Source of the DNA: Pantoea sp. At-9b
GTDB taxonomy: Bacteria > Pseudomonadota > Gammaproteobacteria > Enterobacterales > Enterobacteriaceae
Direction of reading: 5' to 3'
NCBI RefSeq assembly: GCF_000175935.2
Contig: NC_014837.1
Location: 2,976,001 to 3,040,000 of the forward strand
DNA: 64,000 bases
Shown here piece by piece: positions 30,965-39,992 of the stretch; the first letter of the stretch is position 1; the number at the start of each line of letters is the position of its first letter. The position numbers and the translations under genes were made by a program. Below the pieces are notes generated by a model. It worked only from the letters and a program-made list of their open reading frames with translations, searched no databases and was not told the origin of the DNA.

Positions 30965-32167
30965 ATGTCGACGAAGTTAGTTCTGGTTCTGAACTGCGGC
31001 AGCTCCTCACTCAAGTTTGCCATCCTCAACCCCGCCAGCGGCGACGAATATCTCTCCGGTCTGGCTGAATGCTTCCATCTGCCCGAAGCACGCATCAAAT
31101 GGAAACTGGAAGGTAGCAAACAGGAAGCCCCTCTGGGTGCGGGTGCCGCGCATAGCGAAGCCCTCAACTTCATTGTTAAAACTATTCTGGCACAAAAACC
31201 AGAGCTGTCGGCACAAATCGCTGCAATCGGTCATCGCATCGTGCACGGTGGTGAACAGCTGACCCATTCTGTCGTGATTGATGAGTCCGTTATCCAGGGT
31301 ATCAAAGACGCGTCTTCCTTTGCTCCGCTGCACAATCCGGCCCACCTGATCGGTATCGATGAAGCGATGAAAAACTTCCCGCATCTGTCAGACAAGAATG
31401 TGGCGGTTTTTGATACAGCTTTCCATCAGACAATGCCTGAAGAATCTTATCTCTATGCACTGCCGTACAAACTGTACAAAGAGCACGGCGTGCGTCGTTA
31501 TGGCGCGCATGGCACCAGTCACTATTATGTGACCCAGGAAGCGGCCAAAATGCTGGGCAAACCGGTTGAAGAACTGAACGTGATCACCTGCCACCTCGGC
31601 AATGGCGGTTCCGTTTCAGCAATCCGCAACGGCGTGTGCGTTGACACCTCAATGGGTCTGACACCGCTGGAAGGTCTGGTGATGGGTACCCGCAGCGGTG
31701 ACATCGATCCGGCAATCGTGTTCTTCCTGCACGATACCCTCGGCATGAGCGTCGATGCCATCAACAAACTGTTGACCAAAGAGTCTGGCCTGCTGGGTCT
31801 GACTGAAGTGACCAGCGACTGCCGTTACGTGGAAGATAACTACACCACTAAAGAAGATGCCAAACGCGCCATGGACGTATTCTGTCATCGTCTGGCGAAG
31901 TATATCGGTGGCTACACCTCCCTGATGGAAGGCCGTCTGGATGCGGTCGTGTTCACCGGTGGTATCGGTGAAAATGCCGCGATGGTACGTGAACTGTCGT
32001 TGCAGAAACTGGGCTTGATCGGCTTCGAAGTGGACCACGAACGTAACCTGGCCGCGCGTTTCGGCAAGTCTGGCTTCATTAACAAAGAAGGGACTCGCCC
32101 GGCCCTGGTGATCCCGACCAACGAAGAGTGGGTCATCGCCCAAGACGCTGCGCGTCTTACCGCATAA
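30965..32167 (+). CDS. ackA: Acetate kinase
   Basis: A 400-residue ASKHA-fold kinase, the same length as E. coli AckA. It interconverts acetyl phosphate plus ADP with acetate plus ATP. Signature 1, [16 protein letters not shown], is at residues 6-21. Signature 2, [12 protein letters not shown], is near 88. Further conserved blocks are [27 protein letters not shown] and the C-terminal [17 protein letters not shown]. pta lies 69 bases downstream, separated by a terminator-like hairpin. The ATG is preceded by only a weak ribosome site (AATAGGTACTTCC). Confidence 0.98.
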   Translation: MSTKLVLVLNCGSSSLKFAILNPASGDEYLSGLAECFHLPEARIKWKLEGSKQEAPLGAGAAHSEALNFIVKTILAQKPELSAQIAAIGHRIVHGGEQLTHSVVIDESVIQGIKDASSFAPLHNPAHLIGIDEAMKNFPHLSDKNVAVFDTAFHQTMPEESYLYALPYKLYKEHGVRRYGAHGTSHYYVTQEAAKMLGKPVEELNVITCHLGNGGSVSAIRNGVCVDTSMGLTPLEGLVMGTRSGDIDPAIVFFLHDTLGMSVDAINKLLTKESGLLGLTEVTSDCRYVEDNYTTKEDAKRAMDVFCHRLAKYIGGYTSLMEGRLDAVVFTGGIGENAAMVRELSLQKLGLIGFEVDHERNLAARFGKSGFINKEGTRPALVIPTNEEWVIAQDAARLTA

Positions 32168-32175
32168 ATGCTTCT

Positions 32176-32206
32176 CTCCGTCAGCTCAGGCTGACGGAGT
32201 TGTTTT
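32176..32206 (+). terminator. ackA-pta intercistronic terminator-like hairpin
   Basis: CTCCGTCAGC/GCTGACGGAG, a perfect 10-bp stem with loop TCAG, is followed by TTGTTTT. It has all parts of an intrinsic terminator and probably sets a partial stop between ackA and pta. Confidence 0.75.
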
Positions 32207-32236
32207 GAGCCATTGCAATACCAGAGAGGATATAAC

Positions 32237-34381
32237 GTGTCTCGTACAATTATGCTCATTCCAACCGGCACCAGCGTCGGCCTGACCAGCGTCAGCCTTG
32301 GCGTAATCCGTGCAATGGAACGCAAAGGCGTGCGCCTGAGCGTATTCAAGCCAATCGCCCAGCCGCGCGCTGGCGGCGATACGCCGGACCAGACCACCAC
32401 TATCATCCGTAAGAACTCCGCGATCCCAGCCGCCGAACCGCTGCTGATGTCACGCGTTGAGTCGCTGCTGGGTTCCAACCAGCAGGACGTGCTGATGGAA
32501 GAGATCATCGCCCGCTACCACGAAAACACCAAAGACGCCGAAGTGGTGCTGGTTGAAGGTCTGGTGCCAACGCGCAAGCATCAATTTGCTTCTGCGCTCA
32601 ACTATGAAATCGCTAAAACCCTGAATGCGGAAATCGTATTCGTGACCGCACTGGGCAACGATTCACCGGCCCAATTGAAAGAGCGTATCGAACTGACGCA
32701 AAGCAGCTTTGGCGGCAGCAAGAACAAAAACATCACCGGCGTGATCATCAATAAATTGAATGCCCCGGTGGATGAACAAGGCCGTACCCGTCCGGACCTG
32801 TCAGAGATCTTTGACGACTCTTCCAAAGCCAGCATCGCCAACATCGATCCGAAGCAGCTGTTTGCCGACAGCCCGCTGCCGGTACTGGGTTGTGTGCCGT
32901 GGAGTTTTGACCTGATTGCCACCCGTGCGATTGATATGTCTCGCCACCTGAACGCTGACATCATCAATGAAGGTGATATCCATACCCGTCGGGTGAAATC
33001 CGTCACCTTCTGCGCCCGTAGCATTCCGCATATGCTGGAACATTTCCGTCCGGGTTCCCTGCTGGTGACCTCAGCAGACCGCCCTGACGTACTGGTCGCA
33101 GCTTGTCTGGCCGCGATGAATGGCGTGGAGATTGGTGCCATTCTGCTGACCGGTGGCTATCAGATCGATGAACGGATTGGTCGTCTGTGCGAACGCGCCT
33201 TCCAGACTGGCCTGCCGGTATTTATGGTGAAAACCAACACCTGGCAAACCTCGCTGAGCCTGCAAAGCTTCAACCTTGAAGTTCCGGCTGACGATACACA
33301 GCGCATCGAGAAAGTGCAGGAATACGTTGCCAGCTACATTAACAACGACTGGATCGAATCACTCACGGCAACCTCAGAGCGCAGCCGTCGCCTGTCGCCG
33401 CCAGCCTTCCGTTACCAACTGACCGAGCTGGCACGCAAAGCGGGCAAACGCATCGTACTGCCGGAAGGCGACGAGCCACGTACCGTGAAAGCGGCTGCCA
33501 TCTGCGCTGAACGTGGTATCGCCACCTGTGTGCTGTTGGGTAACCCGGACGAGATCCAACGCGTTGCCGCCGCTCAGGGTGTTGAACTGGGCAAAGGTAT
33601 CGAGATTGTTGATCCGGAAGTAGTACGTGAGAACTACGTGCCGCGCTTGGTTGAACTGCGTAAGAGCAAAGGCATGACCGAAGTGGTCGCGCAGGAACAG
33701 CTGGAAGACAACGTGGTGCTCGGCACCATGATGCTGGAAAGCGGCGAAGTCGACGGCCTGGTCTCCGGTGCGGTGCACACCACGGCCAACACCATCCGTC
33801 CACCGTTGCAGCTGATCAAAACCGCGCCGAACAGCTCACTGGTTTCTTCGGTGTTCTTTATGCTGCTGCCGGAGCAGGTGCTGGTATATGGCGACTGCGC
33901 CATCAACCCAGACCCGAACCCGGAACAGCTGGCTGAAATCGCAATTCAATCCGCCGATTCTGCCAAAGCCTTCGGTATCGATCCGCGCGTGGCGATGATC
34001 TCCTACTCCACCGGTAACTCTGGTGCCGGTAGCGATGTTGAGAAAGTACGTGAAGCAACGCGTATCGCACAGGAAAAACGTCCGGATCTGGTGATCGACG
34101 GTCCGTTGCAGTATGACGCCGCCATTATGGAAGACGTGGCGAAATCCAAAGCCCCGAACTCGCAGGTTGCGGGTCGTGCAACGGTGTTCATCTTCCCGGA
34201 TCTGAACACCGGTAACACCACCTACAAAGCGGTACAGCGTTCCGCTGACCTGATTTCTATCGGGCCGATGTTGCAGGGGATGCGCAAGCCGGTAAACGAC
34301 CTGTCACGCGGTGCACTGGTGGATGATATCGTCTACACCATCGCGCTGACGGCGATTCAGTCACAGCAGGCTGAAGGCTAA
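32237..34381 (+). CDS. pta: Phosphate acetyltransferase
   Basis: A 714-residue three-domain enzyme (E. coli 714) that converts acetyl-CoA and phosphate to acetyl phosphate. The N-terminal P-loop-like DRTGG-associated region covers residues 1-190 ([18 protein letters not shown]). The central DRTGG domain includes [35 protein letters not shown]. The catalytic PTA domain spans about 390-714, with [37 protein letters not shown] and [19 protein letters not shown]. The start is GTG at 32237, giving the conserved [10 protein letters not shown] with AGAGGA seven bases upstream; the longer frame from 32213 is not supported. A strong terminator follows 7 bases after the stop. Confidence 0.98.
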   Translation: MSRTIMLIPTGTSVGLTSVSLGVIRAMERKGVRLSVFKPIAQPRAGGDTPDQTTTIIRKNSAIPAAEPLLMSRVESLLGSNQQDVLMEEIIARYHENTKDAEVVLVEGLVPTRKHQFASALNYEIAKTLNAEIVFVTALGNDSPAQLKERIELTQSSFGGSKNKNITGVIINKLNAPVDEQGRTRPDLSEIFDDSSKASIANIDPKQLFADSPLPVLGCVPWSFDLIATRAIDMSRHLNADIINEGDIHTRRVKSVTFCARSIPHMLEHFRPGSLLVTSADRPDVLVAACLAAMNGVEIGAILLTGGYQIDERIGRLCERAFQTGLPVFMVKTNTWQTSLSLQSFNLEVPADDTQRIEKVQEYVASYINNDWIESLTATSERSRRLSPPAFRYQLTELARKAGKRIVLPEGDEPRTVKAAAICAERGIATCVLLGNPDEIQRVAAAQGVELGKGIEIVDPEVVRENYVPRLVELRKSKGMTEVVAQEQLEDNVVLGTMMLESGEVDGLVSGAVHTTANTIRPPLQLIKTAPNSSLVSSVFFMLLPEQVLVYGDCAINPDPNPEQLAEIAIQSADSAKAFGIDPRVAMISYSTGNSGAGSDVEKVREATRIAQEKRPDLVIDGPLQYDAAIMEDVAKSKAPNSQVAGRATVFIFPDLNTGNTTYKAVQRSADLISIGPMLQGMRKPVNDLSRGALVDDIVYTIALTAIQSQQAEG

Positions 34382-34388
34382 GACCTTG

Positions 34389-34413
34389 AAGGCGTCCTCG
34401 GACGCCTTTTTTT
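34389..34413 (+). terminator. pta terminator
   Basis: AAGGCGTC/GACGCCTT, an 8-bp stem with loop CTCG, is followed directly by TTTTT. Confidence 0.92.
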
Positions 34414-34435
34414 GCGCGATAAATCGCGCCGCTAC
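34414..34435 (-). repeat. REP-like palindromic repeat, copy 2a (inverted)
   Basis: The 22-base unit in inverted orientation (GCGCGATAAATCGCGC, then CGCTAC). It starts at the last T of the pta terminator. Confidence 0.85.
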
Positions 34436-34453
34436 AGATGCATGCCGTTCCGC

Positions 34454-34475
34454 GTAGCGGCGCGATTTATCGCGC
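34454..34475 (+). repeat. REP-like palindromic repeat, copy 2b
   Basis: Forward unit with an exact 22-base match to copies 1a, 3 and 4a. With copy 2a it forms a tail-to-tail pair between the convergent pta and ABC-ATPase genes. Confidence 0.85.
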
Positions 34476-34484
34476 ATTACTGCA

Positions 34485-35570
34485 TTACTGCAACATCACA
34501 TCCAATGCCCGCAGATGCTGGGGCTGCCACGACAGTGTCACCTGTGCGCCCGGCTGCCAGCTTTTATCCATCTTCGACGGCGACAGTTTCACCATAAAGT
34601 TACCCTGCCCCGCTACGCTGGTCAGCATGCGAACATGGTCACCAAGGTAAATAAACTGCTGGATCTGCGCCTGCACGATCTGATCGCCCTGTTCTGGTGC
34701 ATTGACATTCACACGCTCCGGACGAATGCTGAGTTGGATCTTTTTACCCGGCGAGCTGGGACGCACTTTCAACGCATCCAGTTGCGTACCATCATCCAGT
34801 TTTACCTGATAAAAATCCCCGTTCTGTGCCACCTGGGTAGCCAGCAAGCTATTGTTTTCACCGATAAACTGCGCGACGAAGGCATTTTCCGGCTGCTCGT
34901 AAAGTTTATCCGGGCTGTCCATCTGCTGAATCATGCCATCGTTAAACACCGCCACCCGATCGGACATGGTCATCGCTTCGCTCTGATCGTGCGTCACATA
35001 GACGATCGTCAGGCCAAGCATGTCGTGTAACTGTTTGATCTCCATCTGCATATGTTCACGTAGCTGCTTGTCCAGCGCCCCAAGCGGTTCATCCATCAGC
35101 ACCAGCTTCGGCTCGAACACCAGGGCACGCGCCAGGGCCACGCGTTGCTGTTGTCCACCGGACATTTGCGCCGGGTAACGATCCGCCAGCGAAGTCAGTT
35201 TGATCATATCCAGAATACGATCCACGCGCGATTTGATATCGGCTTTGTTCATCCGGCGGATCGACAGCGGAAACGCGAGGTTTTCCGCCACCGTCATATG
35301 CGGGAACAATGCATAGTTCTGGAACACCATGCCGATATCGCGCTGGTGCGGCGGCAGCGTATGCAACGGTTTATCACGCAATAAAATCTCGCCATCGGTC
35401 GGCGTTTCAAAGCCCGCCAGCATCATCAGACTGGTGGTTTTACCCGAGCCGGATGGGCCAAGCAGCGTGAGAAACTCCCCTTCCTCCACGTCAAGATTGA
35501 GGTTACGTACCACCAGCTTATCGCCGTCGTAACTCTTTTTTATGTTCCTGAAACTAACGAAATTTCTCAT
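34485..35570 (-). CDS. Polyamine/GABA-type ABC transporter ATP-binding protein (PotA family)
   Basis: A 361-residue ABC ATPase of the PotA/YdcT group. The Walker A motif is GPSGSGKTT near residue 40, Q-loop in MVFQNYALFPHMTV, signature [15 protein letters not shown], Walker B LVLMDEPLGALD, and the switch histidine in YVTHDQSEA. A C-terminal TOBE domain spans about 240-360. The frame reaches to 35612, but MRNFVSFRNIKKSYDG at 35570 fits the family. The matching permeases and binding protein lie on the other strand beyond the regulator and aminotransferase genes. It is therefore expressed separately and points toward pta. Assignment to that transporter is inference from proximity and the lack of another ATPase there. 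Confidence 0.85.
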   Translation of the reverse strand: MRNFVSFRNIKKSYDGDKLVVRNLNLDVEEGEFLTLLGPSGSGKTTSLMMLAGFETPTDGEILLRDKPLHTLPPHQRDIGMVFQNYALFPHMTVAENLAFPLSIRRMNKADIKSRVDRILDMIKLTSLADRYPAQMSGGQQQRVALARALVFEPKLVLMDEPLGALDKQLREHMQMEIKQLHDMLGLTIVYVTHDQSEAMTMSDRVAVFNDGMIQQMDSPDKLYEQPENAFVAQFIGENNSLLATQVAQNGDFYQVKLDDGTQLDALKVRPSSPGKKIQLSIRPERVNVNAPEQGDQIVQAQIQQFIYLGDHVRMLTSVAGQGNFMVKLSPSKMDKSWQPGAQVTLSWQPQHLRALDVMLQ

Positions 35571-35847
35571 GACGTTCTCTCGTAATGCGTGAAGGAAATG
35601 TAATCCAGGCACGGTTCCTGCATGAACAAGCTAAAAATGCACATGCTGGCGGCTCTTTTTTTAGCACTACCACATCGCATTTCAGGAACACAAGAGAAAT
35701 TTGACAATTTAACTACAAAATTAGCCTGAATCAAAAATCGCAGGCTATTGATTTCTATTGCCTTTTAAAGGCATAAGTTACATAAATGTTAAAAATAACC
35801 GAAGTGCACTGATTACGTGCCCTGCACCGTGCCAGGGCACTACAGGG

Positions 35848-37347
35848 TCACTGAGCGACAGGTGTGGTTTTGAGGTGATGCTGTAAGCGTTGCAAAATCG
35901 GTGCGAAGGCGGTGGCCATCTGCGTTTCATCAACGCAGGCGTAGCCCAGCAGCAACCCACGACGCAGGGTGCCACGCTGGTAGTACGACGAGAGCGGGCG
36001 CGTCAGCACACCGTTTTGCTCCAACTCGGCGCTGAACGCCACATCGTCGATGCTCTCCGGTAAACCCAGAATCAGGTGCAATCCGGCGTTGCTGTGGTGC
36101 ACCACCCAGGACGCACCCAGCGTTTCGCTAATCAACGCCACCAGTGCCGCGCGCCGACGGCTGTAAATCTGCCGCATGCGGCGCACGTGCGCCGCGTAGT
36201 GGCCTTCCCGAATAAACTCCGCCAGCGTCAGTTGCACCAGACCATAGCCACCGCGATACAGCTCCGAATGGGCCATTTTCATGCGCGCCGCCAGCGGTTT
36301 AGGCACCACCATGTAACTCAGGCGAATACCGGGATAGAGCGTCTTGCTGAACGTACCGAGGTAAATCACCGGCGCATCAGGCGATAACCCCTGGAGCGCC
36401 GGAATCGGACTGCCGGCAAAACGGAACTCACCGTCATAATCATCCTCCACCACCCAGCTGCCGCTACTTTTGGCGCGATTTAATAACTCATGGCGGCGTT
36501 GCAGGCTCATCACCGCCCCCAGCGGGTACTGGTGCGAAGGCGTCACGCAGATCAGGCGTGGTGCAGGCCGGTCATGCTGCTCCGGTGGCAGCACCAGTCC
36601 CTGCTCGTCCACTTCGGTTGGGATCAAGTCGATACCGTTGACCGCCAGCACATTGCGGATGCCCCAGTAACCCGGCTCCTCCACCAGTGCGCTATCCCCC
36701 GGATCGCACAGCATTTTCGCCAGCAAATCGAGCGACTGATGGGTGCCAGCCGTGACCAGCACCTGCTCCGCGGTGCAGTTGACCGAACGGATCACGCGCA
36801 GATACTCGGCCAGCGCTTGTTGCAGCTCAACGCAGCCGCCGTGATTGGCATAGCTCAGGGATTCCACCGGCAGGCGGCGGCTGATGCGCAGCTGGATTTT
36901 GCGCCAGATGTCGTGCGGCATGTAGCTGACGTCCGGCACGCCGGGCATAAACGCTCCCCACTGGAACGCCCCCGCCCCACTTTGTGACAGTAATCGCGAT
37001 CCACGCCGGGACAGGCGGATAGTATTCATCCCCTGTGACCTGGCAACCGCTGGTGCCGGGGCCACTTCCGGGCTTTCCTCCGGCAGTACCAGGCTGACGA
37101 AGGTACCACTTCCGGTACGCGTCTCGAGATAACCTTCCGACTGCAATTTTTCGTAGGCCGCCAGCACCGTATTGCGCGATACCGACAACTCCCGCGCCAG
37201 GTCACGGCTGGCAGGCAGGCGCACGCCGGTGGCAATGGCCCCTTCCTGGATCGCCCCCTGCAACGCATCGTACAGGCGCTTCGCCAACGGGCCGCCGGAG
37301 AGCTGATTTAAACGCTGAAACAGCAGGTCACCCAGTAAGCTGCGCAA
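35848..37347 (-). CDS. MocR/GabR-family PLP-dependent transcriptional regulator
   Basis: A 499-residue fusion of a GntR winged-HTH domain (residues 18-85; GVRLPASRDLARELSVSRNTVLAAYEKLQSEGYLETRTGSGTFV) and an aminotransferase-like domain (about 130-490) with the PLP lysine in YLGTFSKTLYPGIRLSYMV. Such regulators (GabR, PdxR, YdcR, TauR) sense amine or vitamin B6 ligands as external aldimines. It is divergent from gabT across 122 bases. This suggests it controls the aminotransferase and the polyamine/GABA transporter, as GabR or YdcR do. The start is an unusual TTG (TTGCGCAGC) with GAGGA eight bases upstream; no ATG lies near. The exact ligand is unknown. Confidence 0.88.
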   Translation of the reverse strand: MRSLLGDLLFQRLNQLSGGPLAKRLYDALQGAIQEGAIATGVRLPASRDLARELSVSRNTVLAAYEKLQSEGYLETRTGSGTFVSLVLPEESPEVAPAPAVARSQGMNTIRLSRRGSRLLSQSGAGAFQWGAFMPGVPDVSYMPHDIWRKIQLRISRRLPVESLSYANHGGCVELQQALAEYLRVIRSVNCTAEQVLVTAGTHQSLDLLAKMLCDPGDSALVEEPGYWGIRNVLAVNGIDLIPTEVDEQGLVLPPEQHDRPAPRLICVTPSHQYPLGAVMSLQRRHELLNRAKSSGSWVVEDDYDGEFRFAGSPIPALQGLSPDAPVIYLGTFSKTLYPGIRLSYMVVPKPLAARMKMAHSELYRGGYGLVQLTLAEFIREGHYAAHVRRMRQIYSRRRAALVALISETLGASWVVHHSNAGLHLILGLPESIDDVAFSAELEQNGVLTRPLSSYYQRGTLRRGLLLGYACVDETQMATAFAPILQRLQHHLKTTPVAQ

Positions 37348-37469
37348 AATTGGTTCCTCAAAATAAAAAAAACTGGCTCTGGATTATAAAACCCTGAAAA
37401 CGCTAAAAAGCAAGCAGGGCAGTTTTCCGGCATGCAATCAGCCGGCGAATCACATGATGAGGTTGAGCT
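37348..37469. promoter_or_regulatory. Divergent control region of the MocR regulator and gabT
   Basis: A 122-base AT-rich gap. It contains TATAAA at 37385-37390 as a candidate gabT -10, and the inverted arms AAAACTG (37369-37375) and CAGTTTT (37420-37426), which bracket it and are suited to operator use. The GabR-type ATACCA direct repeats are not seen. Confidence 0.4.
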
Positions 37470-38729
37470 ATGAGTAACAGCGAATTACAGGCACGTCGTT
37501 TAAACGCCACCCCGCGTGGTGTGGGTGTGATGTGCGATTTCTATGCCGTGAAAGCGGAAAATGCCACGCTCTGGGATCATCAGGGCCGCGAATACACCGA
37601 TTTCAGCGCAGGCATCGCGGTGCTGAACACCGGTCACCGCCATCCCAAAGTGATGGCGGCAGTGAAGCAGCAACTGGATTGCTTCACCCACACGGCGTTC
37701 CAGGTCATCCCTTACGAAAATTACATCAGCCTGGCCGAACGTTTGAACGAACGCGTTCCGGTAGCCGGTCCGGCTAAAACCACCTTCTTCTCCACCGGCG
37801 CGGAAGCGGTCGAAAACGCGGTGAAGATTGCCCGCGCCGCCACCGGACGCCCTGGCATCATCGCCTTCACTGGCGCGTTTCATGGCCGTACCCATATGAC
37901 CATGACGCTGACCGGCAAAGTGGTGCCGTATAAAACCGGCTTTGGTCCGTTCGCCAGTTCGGTATTCCACGCCCGCTATCCGAATGCCCTGCACGGCCAC
38001 AGTGTCGCCGCAGCGCTGGAAAGCATCGAAGCGATTTTCAAATGCGACATCAGCCCGCAGCAGGTGGCGGCCATTATTTTTGAACCGATTCAGGGTGAAG
38101 GCGGTTTCAACGTCGCGCCGCCAGAATTTGTCAGCGCACTGCGCAAGCTGTGCGATCAGCATGGCATTCTGCTGATTGCCGACGAGATTCAGAGCGGGTT
38201 TGCCCGTACCGGCAAGCTGTTTGCCTGCGAGTATTACGACGTCAAACCTGACCTGATCACCATGGCCAAAAGCCTCGCGGGCGGTATGCCGCTGTCAGCA
38301 GTGGCGGGCCGGGCCGAAGTGATGGATGCGCCGCAACCGGGCGGCCTCGGCGGCACCTACGCCGGTAGCCCACCTGCGATTGCCGCTGCACATGCGGTGC
38401 TCGACGTCATCGATGAAGAACAACTGTGCCAGCGTGCCAATCAGCTGGGTGCAAAACTCACCGAAACCTTGCAGGGTGCCGGTTGTCGCGCACTGGTTGA
38501 AGTACGCGGCCGTGGTTCGATGATCGCCGCAGAATTTAACGATGCCGCGGGCAAACCCTCTGCCGATATCGCCCGTTCCATCCAGCAACAGGCGCTGGCA
38601 CAGGGTCTGATTCTGCTGACCTGTGGCGTACATGGCAACGTGATCCGCTTTCTCTATCCGCTCACCATTCCGGACGCGCAGTTCAACAGCGCATTGCAAC
38701 TGCTGACCGGCATTCTGGCACAACACTAA
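37470..38729 (+). CDS. gabT: 4-aminobutyrate--2-oxoglutarate aminotransferase (GabT/PuuE type)
   Basis: A 419-residue class III PLP aminotransferase that moves the amino group of GABA to 2-oxoglutarate, giving succinic semialdehyde. Visible are FSAGIAVLNTGHRHPKV, FFSTGAEAVENAVKIARAATGR, the AFHGRTHMTMTLTGK segment, IIFEPIQGEGGFNVAP, the LLIADEIQSGFARTGK motif and the PLP lysine in ITMAKSLAGGMPLSAVAGR. GabT and PuuE are paralogues and cannot be fully separated by eye. No GabD-type dehydrogenase is adjacent. GAGG precedes the ATG. The binding-protein gene follows 116 bases downstream on the same strand, which supports uptake and transamination of GABA or a related amine. Confidence 0.85.
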   Translation: MSNSELQARRLNATPRGVGVMCDFYAVKAENATLWDHQGREYTDFSAGIAVLNTGHRHPKVMAAVKQQLDCFTHTAFQVIPYENYISLAERLNERVPVAGPAKTTFFSTGAEAVENAVKIARAATGRPGIIAFTGAFHGRTHMTMTLTGKVVPYKTGFGPFASSVFHARYPNALHGHSVAAALESIEAIFKCDISPQQVAAIIFEPIQGEGGFNVAPPEFVSALRKLCDQHGILLIADEIQSGFARTGKLFACEYYDVKPDLITMAKSLAGGMPLSAVAGRAEVMDAPQPGGLGGTYAGSPPAIAAAHAVLDVIDEEQLCQRANQLGAKLTETLQGAGCRALVEVRGRGSMIAAEFNDAAGKPSADIARSIQQQALAQGLILLTCGVHGNVIRFLYPLTIPDAQFNSALQLLTGILAQH

Positions 38730-38845
38730 GTCTCCCCCGGCGCGTCGCTCCGTTCCAGCGACGCGCCGGTTACCTGGCATAAAAGCTGCATTGCAAACAC
38801 CACGCAGGTTCGCCTGCACATCAATAATAATTCAGGAGTTGTGGG

Positions 38846-39871
38846 ATGGTTAAAAAGTTAGCTGTACTCATTTTCGCTACCATAGCACTGCAAGCACAGG
38901 CAGAAACCCTGACTGTGATCTCTTTTGGTGGCACCAATAAAGACGCCCAGGACAAAGCATTCTATAAACCGTTCACCGCCGCAGGCCATGGCACCATTGA
39001 CGCGGGTGAGTACAACGGTGAAATGGCACGTATCCGCGCAATGGTCGAAACCAAACAGGTAGGCTGGGATGTGGTTGAGCTGGAAACCCCGGAACTGCTG
39101 CGTGGCTGCGAAGAAGGACTGTTCGAGACCCTTGACTGGAGCAAGCTGGGAAACAAAAGCGATTTTATTCCTGGCAGTGTGAGCGAATGCGGTGCCGGGA
39201 TTTTTGTCTGGTCAACCGTACTGACCTATGACGCCGACAAACTGAAAACCGCGCCAACCAGCTGGGCTGACTTCTGGGATGTGAAGAAATTCCCCGGCAA
39301 ACGCGCGCTGCGTAAGAGTGCCAAATATACCCTCGAAATCGCGCTTATGGCCGATGGCGTGAAGCGTGAAGATGTCTACAAAGTGCTGGCGACCCCGGCC
39401 GGTGTCGATCGCGCCTTCAAAAAACTGGATGAACTGAAACCAAACATTCAGTGGTGGGAATCGGGTGCACAGCCGCTGCAATGGCTGGTGTCGGGCGACG
39501 TGGTGATGGCTTCGGCCTACAACGGCCGTGTCGGCACCGCGCAGGCTGAAGGCCACAACTTCAAAATCGTCTGGGACGGCGGCCTGTATGACCTGGATAA
39601 CTGGGCCATCGTCAAAGGTTCGCAACATAAGGCGCTGGCGGAACAGTTTATCGCCTTTGCCAACCAGCCGGAAAACCAGAAAGTTTACGCCGAAAACATC
39701 CCTTACGGTCCGACCAATATCAAAGCCGGATCGCTGCTGGAGCCTGCGCGTCTGAAGCAGCTGCCAACCGCGCCGGATAACCTGGCGAAATCGGTGCAGG
39801 TGGATGCCAATTTCTGGCTGGAACACGGCGAAGATCTGGAACAGCGCTTTAACAGCTGGGCCGCGAAGTAA
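38846..39871 (+). CDS. Polyamine/GABA-type ABC transporter periplasmic binding protein (PotD-like)
   Basis: A 341-residue bacterial extracellular solute-binding protein of the PotD/YdcS group. The N-terminal signal peptide MVKKLAVLIFATIALQAQA has a likely AQA-E cleavage at residue 19. Conserved fold marks include LTVISFGGTNKDAQ, WDVVELETPELLRGCEEGLFE, LTYDADKL, PTSWADFWDVKKFPGKRALR and VASAYNGRV-like (MASAYNGRVGTAQ). AGGAG lies eight bases before the ATG. The downstream permeases complete the importer. The polyamine-versus-GABA preference is not determined; the neighbouring aminotransferase favours GABA or putrescine-derived amines. Confidence 0.86.
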   Translation: MVKKLAVLIFATIALQAQAETLTVISFGGTNKDAQDKAFYKPFTAAGHGTIDAGEYNGEMARIRAMVETKQVGWDVVELETPELLRGCEEGLFETLDWSKLGNKSDFIPGSVSECGAGIFVWSTVLTYDADKLKTAPTSWADFWDVKKFPGKRALRKSAKYTLEIALMADGVKREDVYKVLATPAGVDRAFKKLDELKPNIQWWESGAQPLQWLVSGDVVMASAYNGRVGTAQAEGHNFKIVWDGGLYDLDNWAIVKGSQHKALAEQFIAFANQPENQKVYAENIPYGPTNIKAGSLLEPARLKQLPTAPDNLAKSVQVDANFWLEHGEDLEQRFNSWAAK

Positions 39872-39879
39872 ACCCTCCG

Positions 39880-39901
39880 GTAGCGGCGCGATTTATCGCG
39901 C
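39880..39901 (+). repeat. REP-like palindromic repeat, copy 3 (single)
   Basis: Exact 22-base unit in forward orientation 9 bases after the binding-protein stop. Unlike the other copies it stands alone inside an operon. Confidence 0.85.
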
Positions 39902-39931
39902 GGGGTGTTGCGGTCTGTCCCCTCACCCCGC

Positions 39932-39956
39932 CCCTCTCCCGCAAGACGGGAGAGGG
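39932..39956 (+). repeat. Intergenic stem-loop repeat (CCCTCTCCCG type)
   Basis: CCCTCTCCCG/CGGGAGAGGG, a perfect 10-bp stem with loop CAAGA, lies between the binding-protein and permease genes. It resembles the CCCTCTCCC...GGGAGAGGG dispersed hairpins of many enterobacteria. It probably reduces permease expression relative to the binding protein. Confidence 0.6.
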
Positions 39957-39992
39957 TGATGTGCAATATGTTGAATAGTAAGGAGTCCGGCC

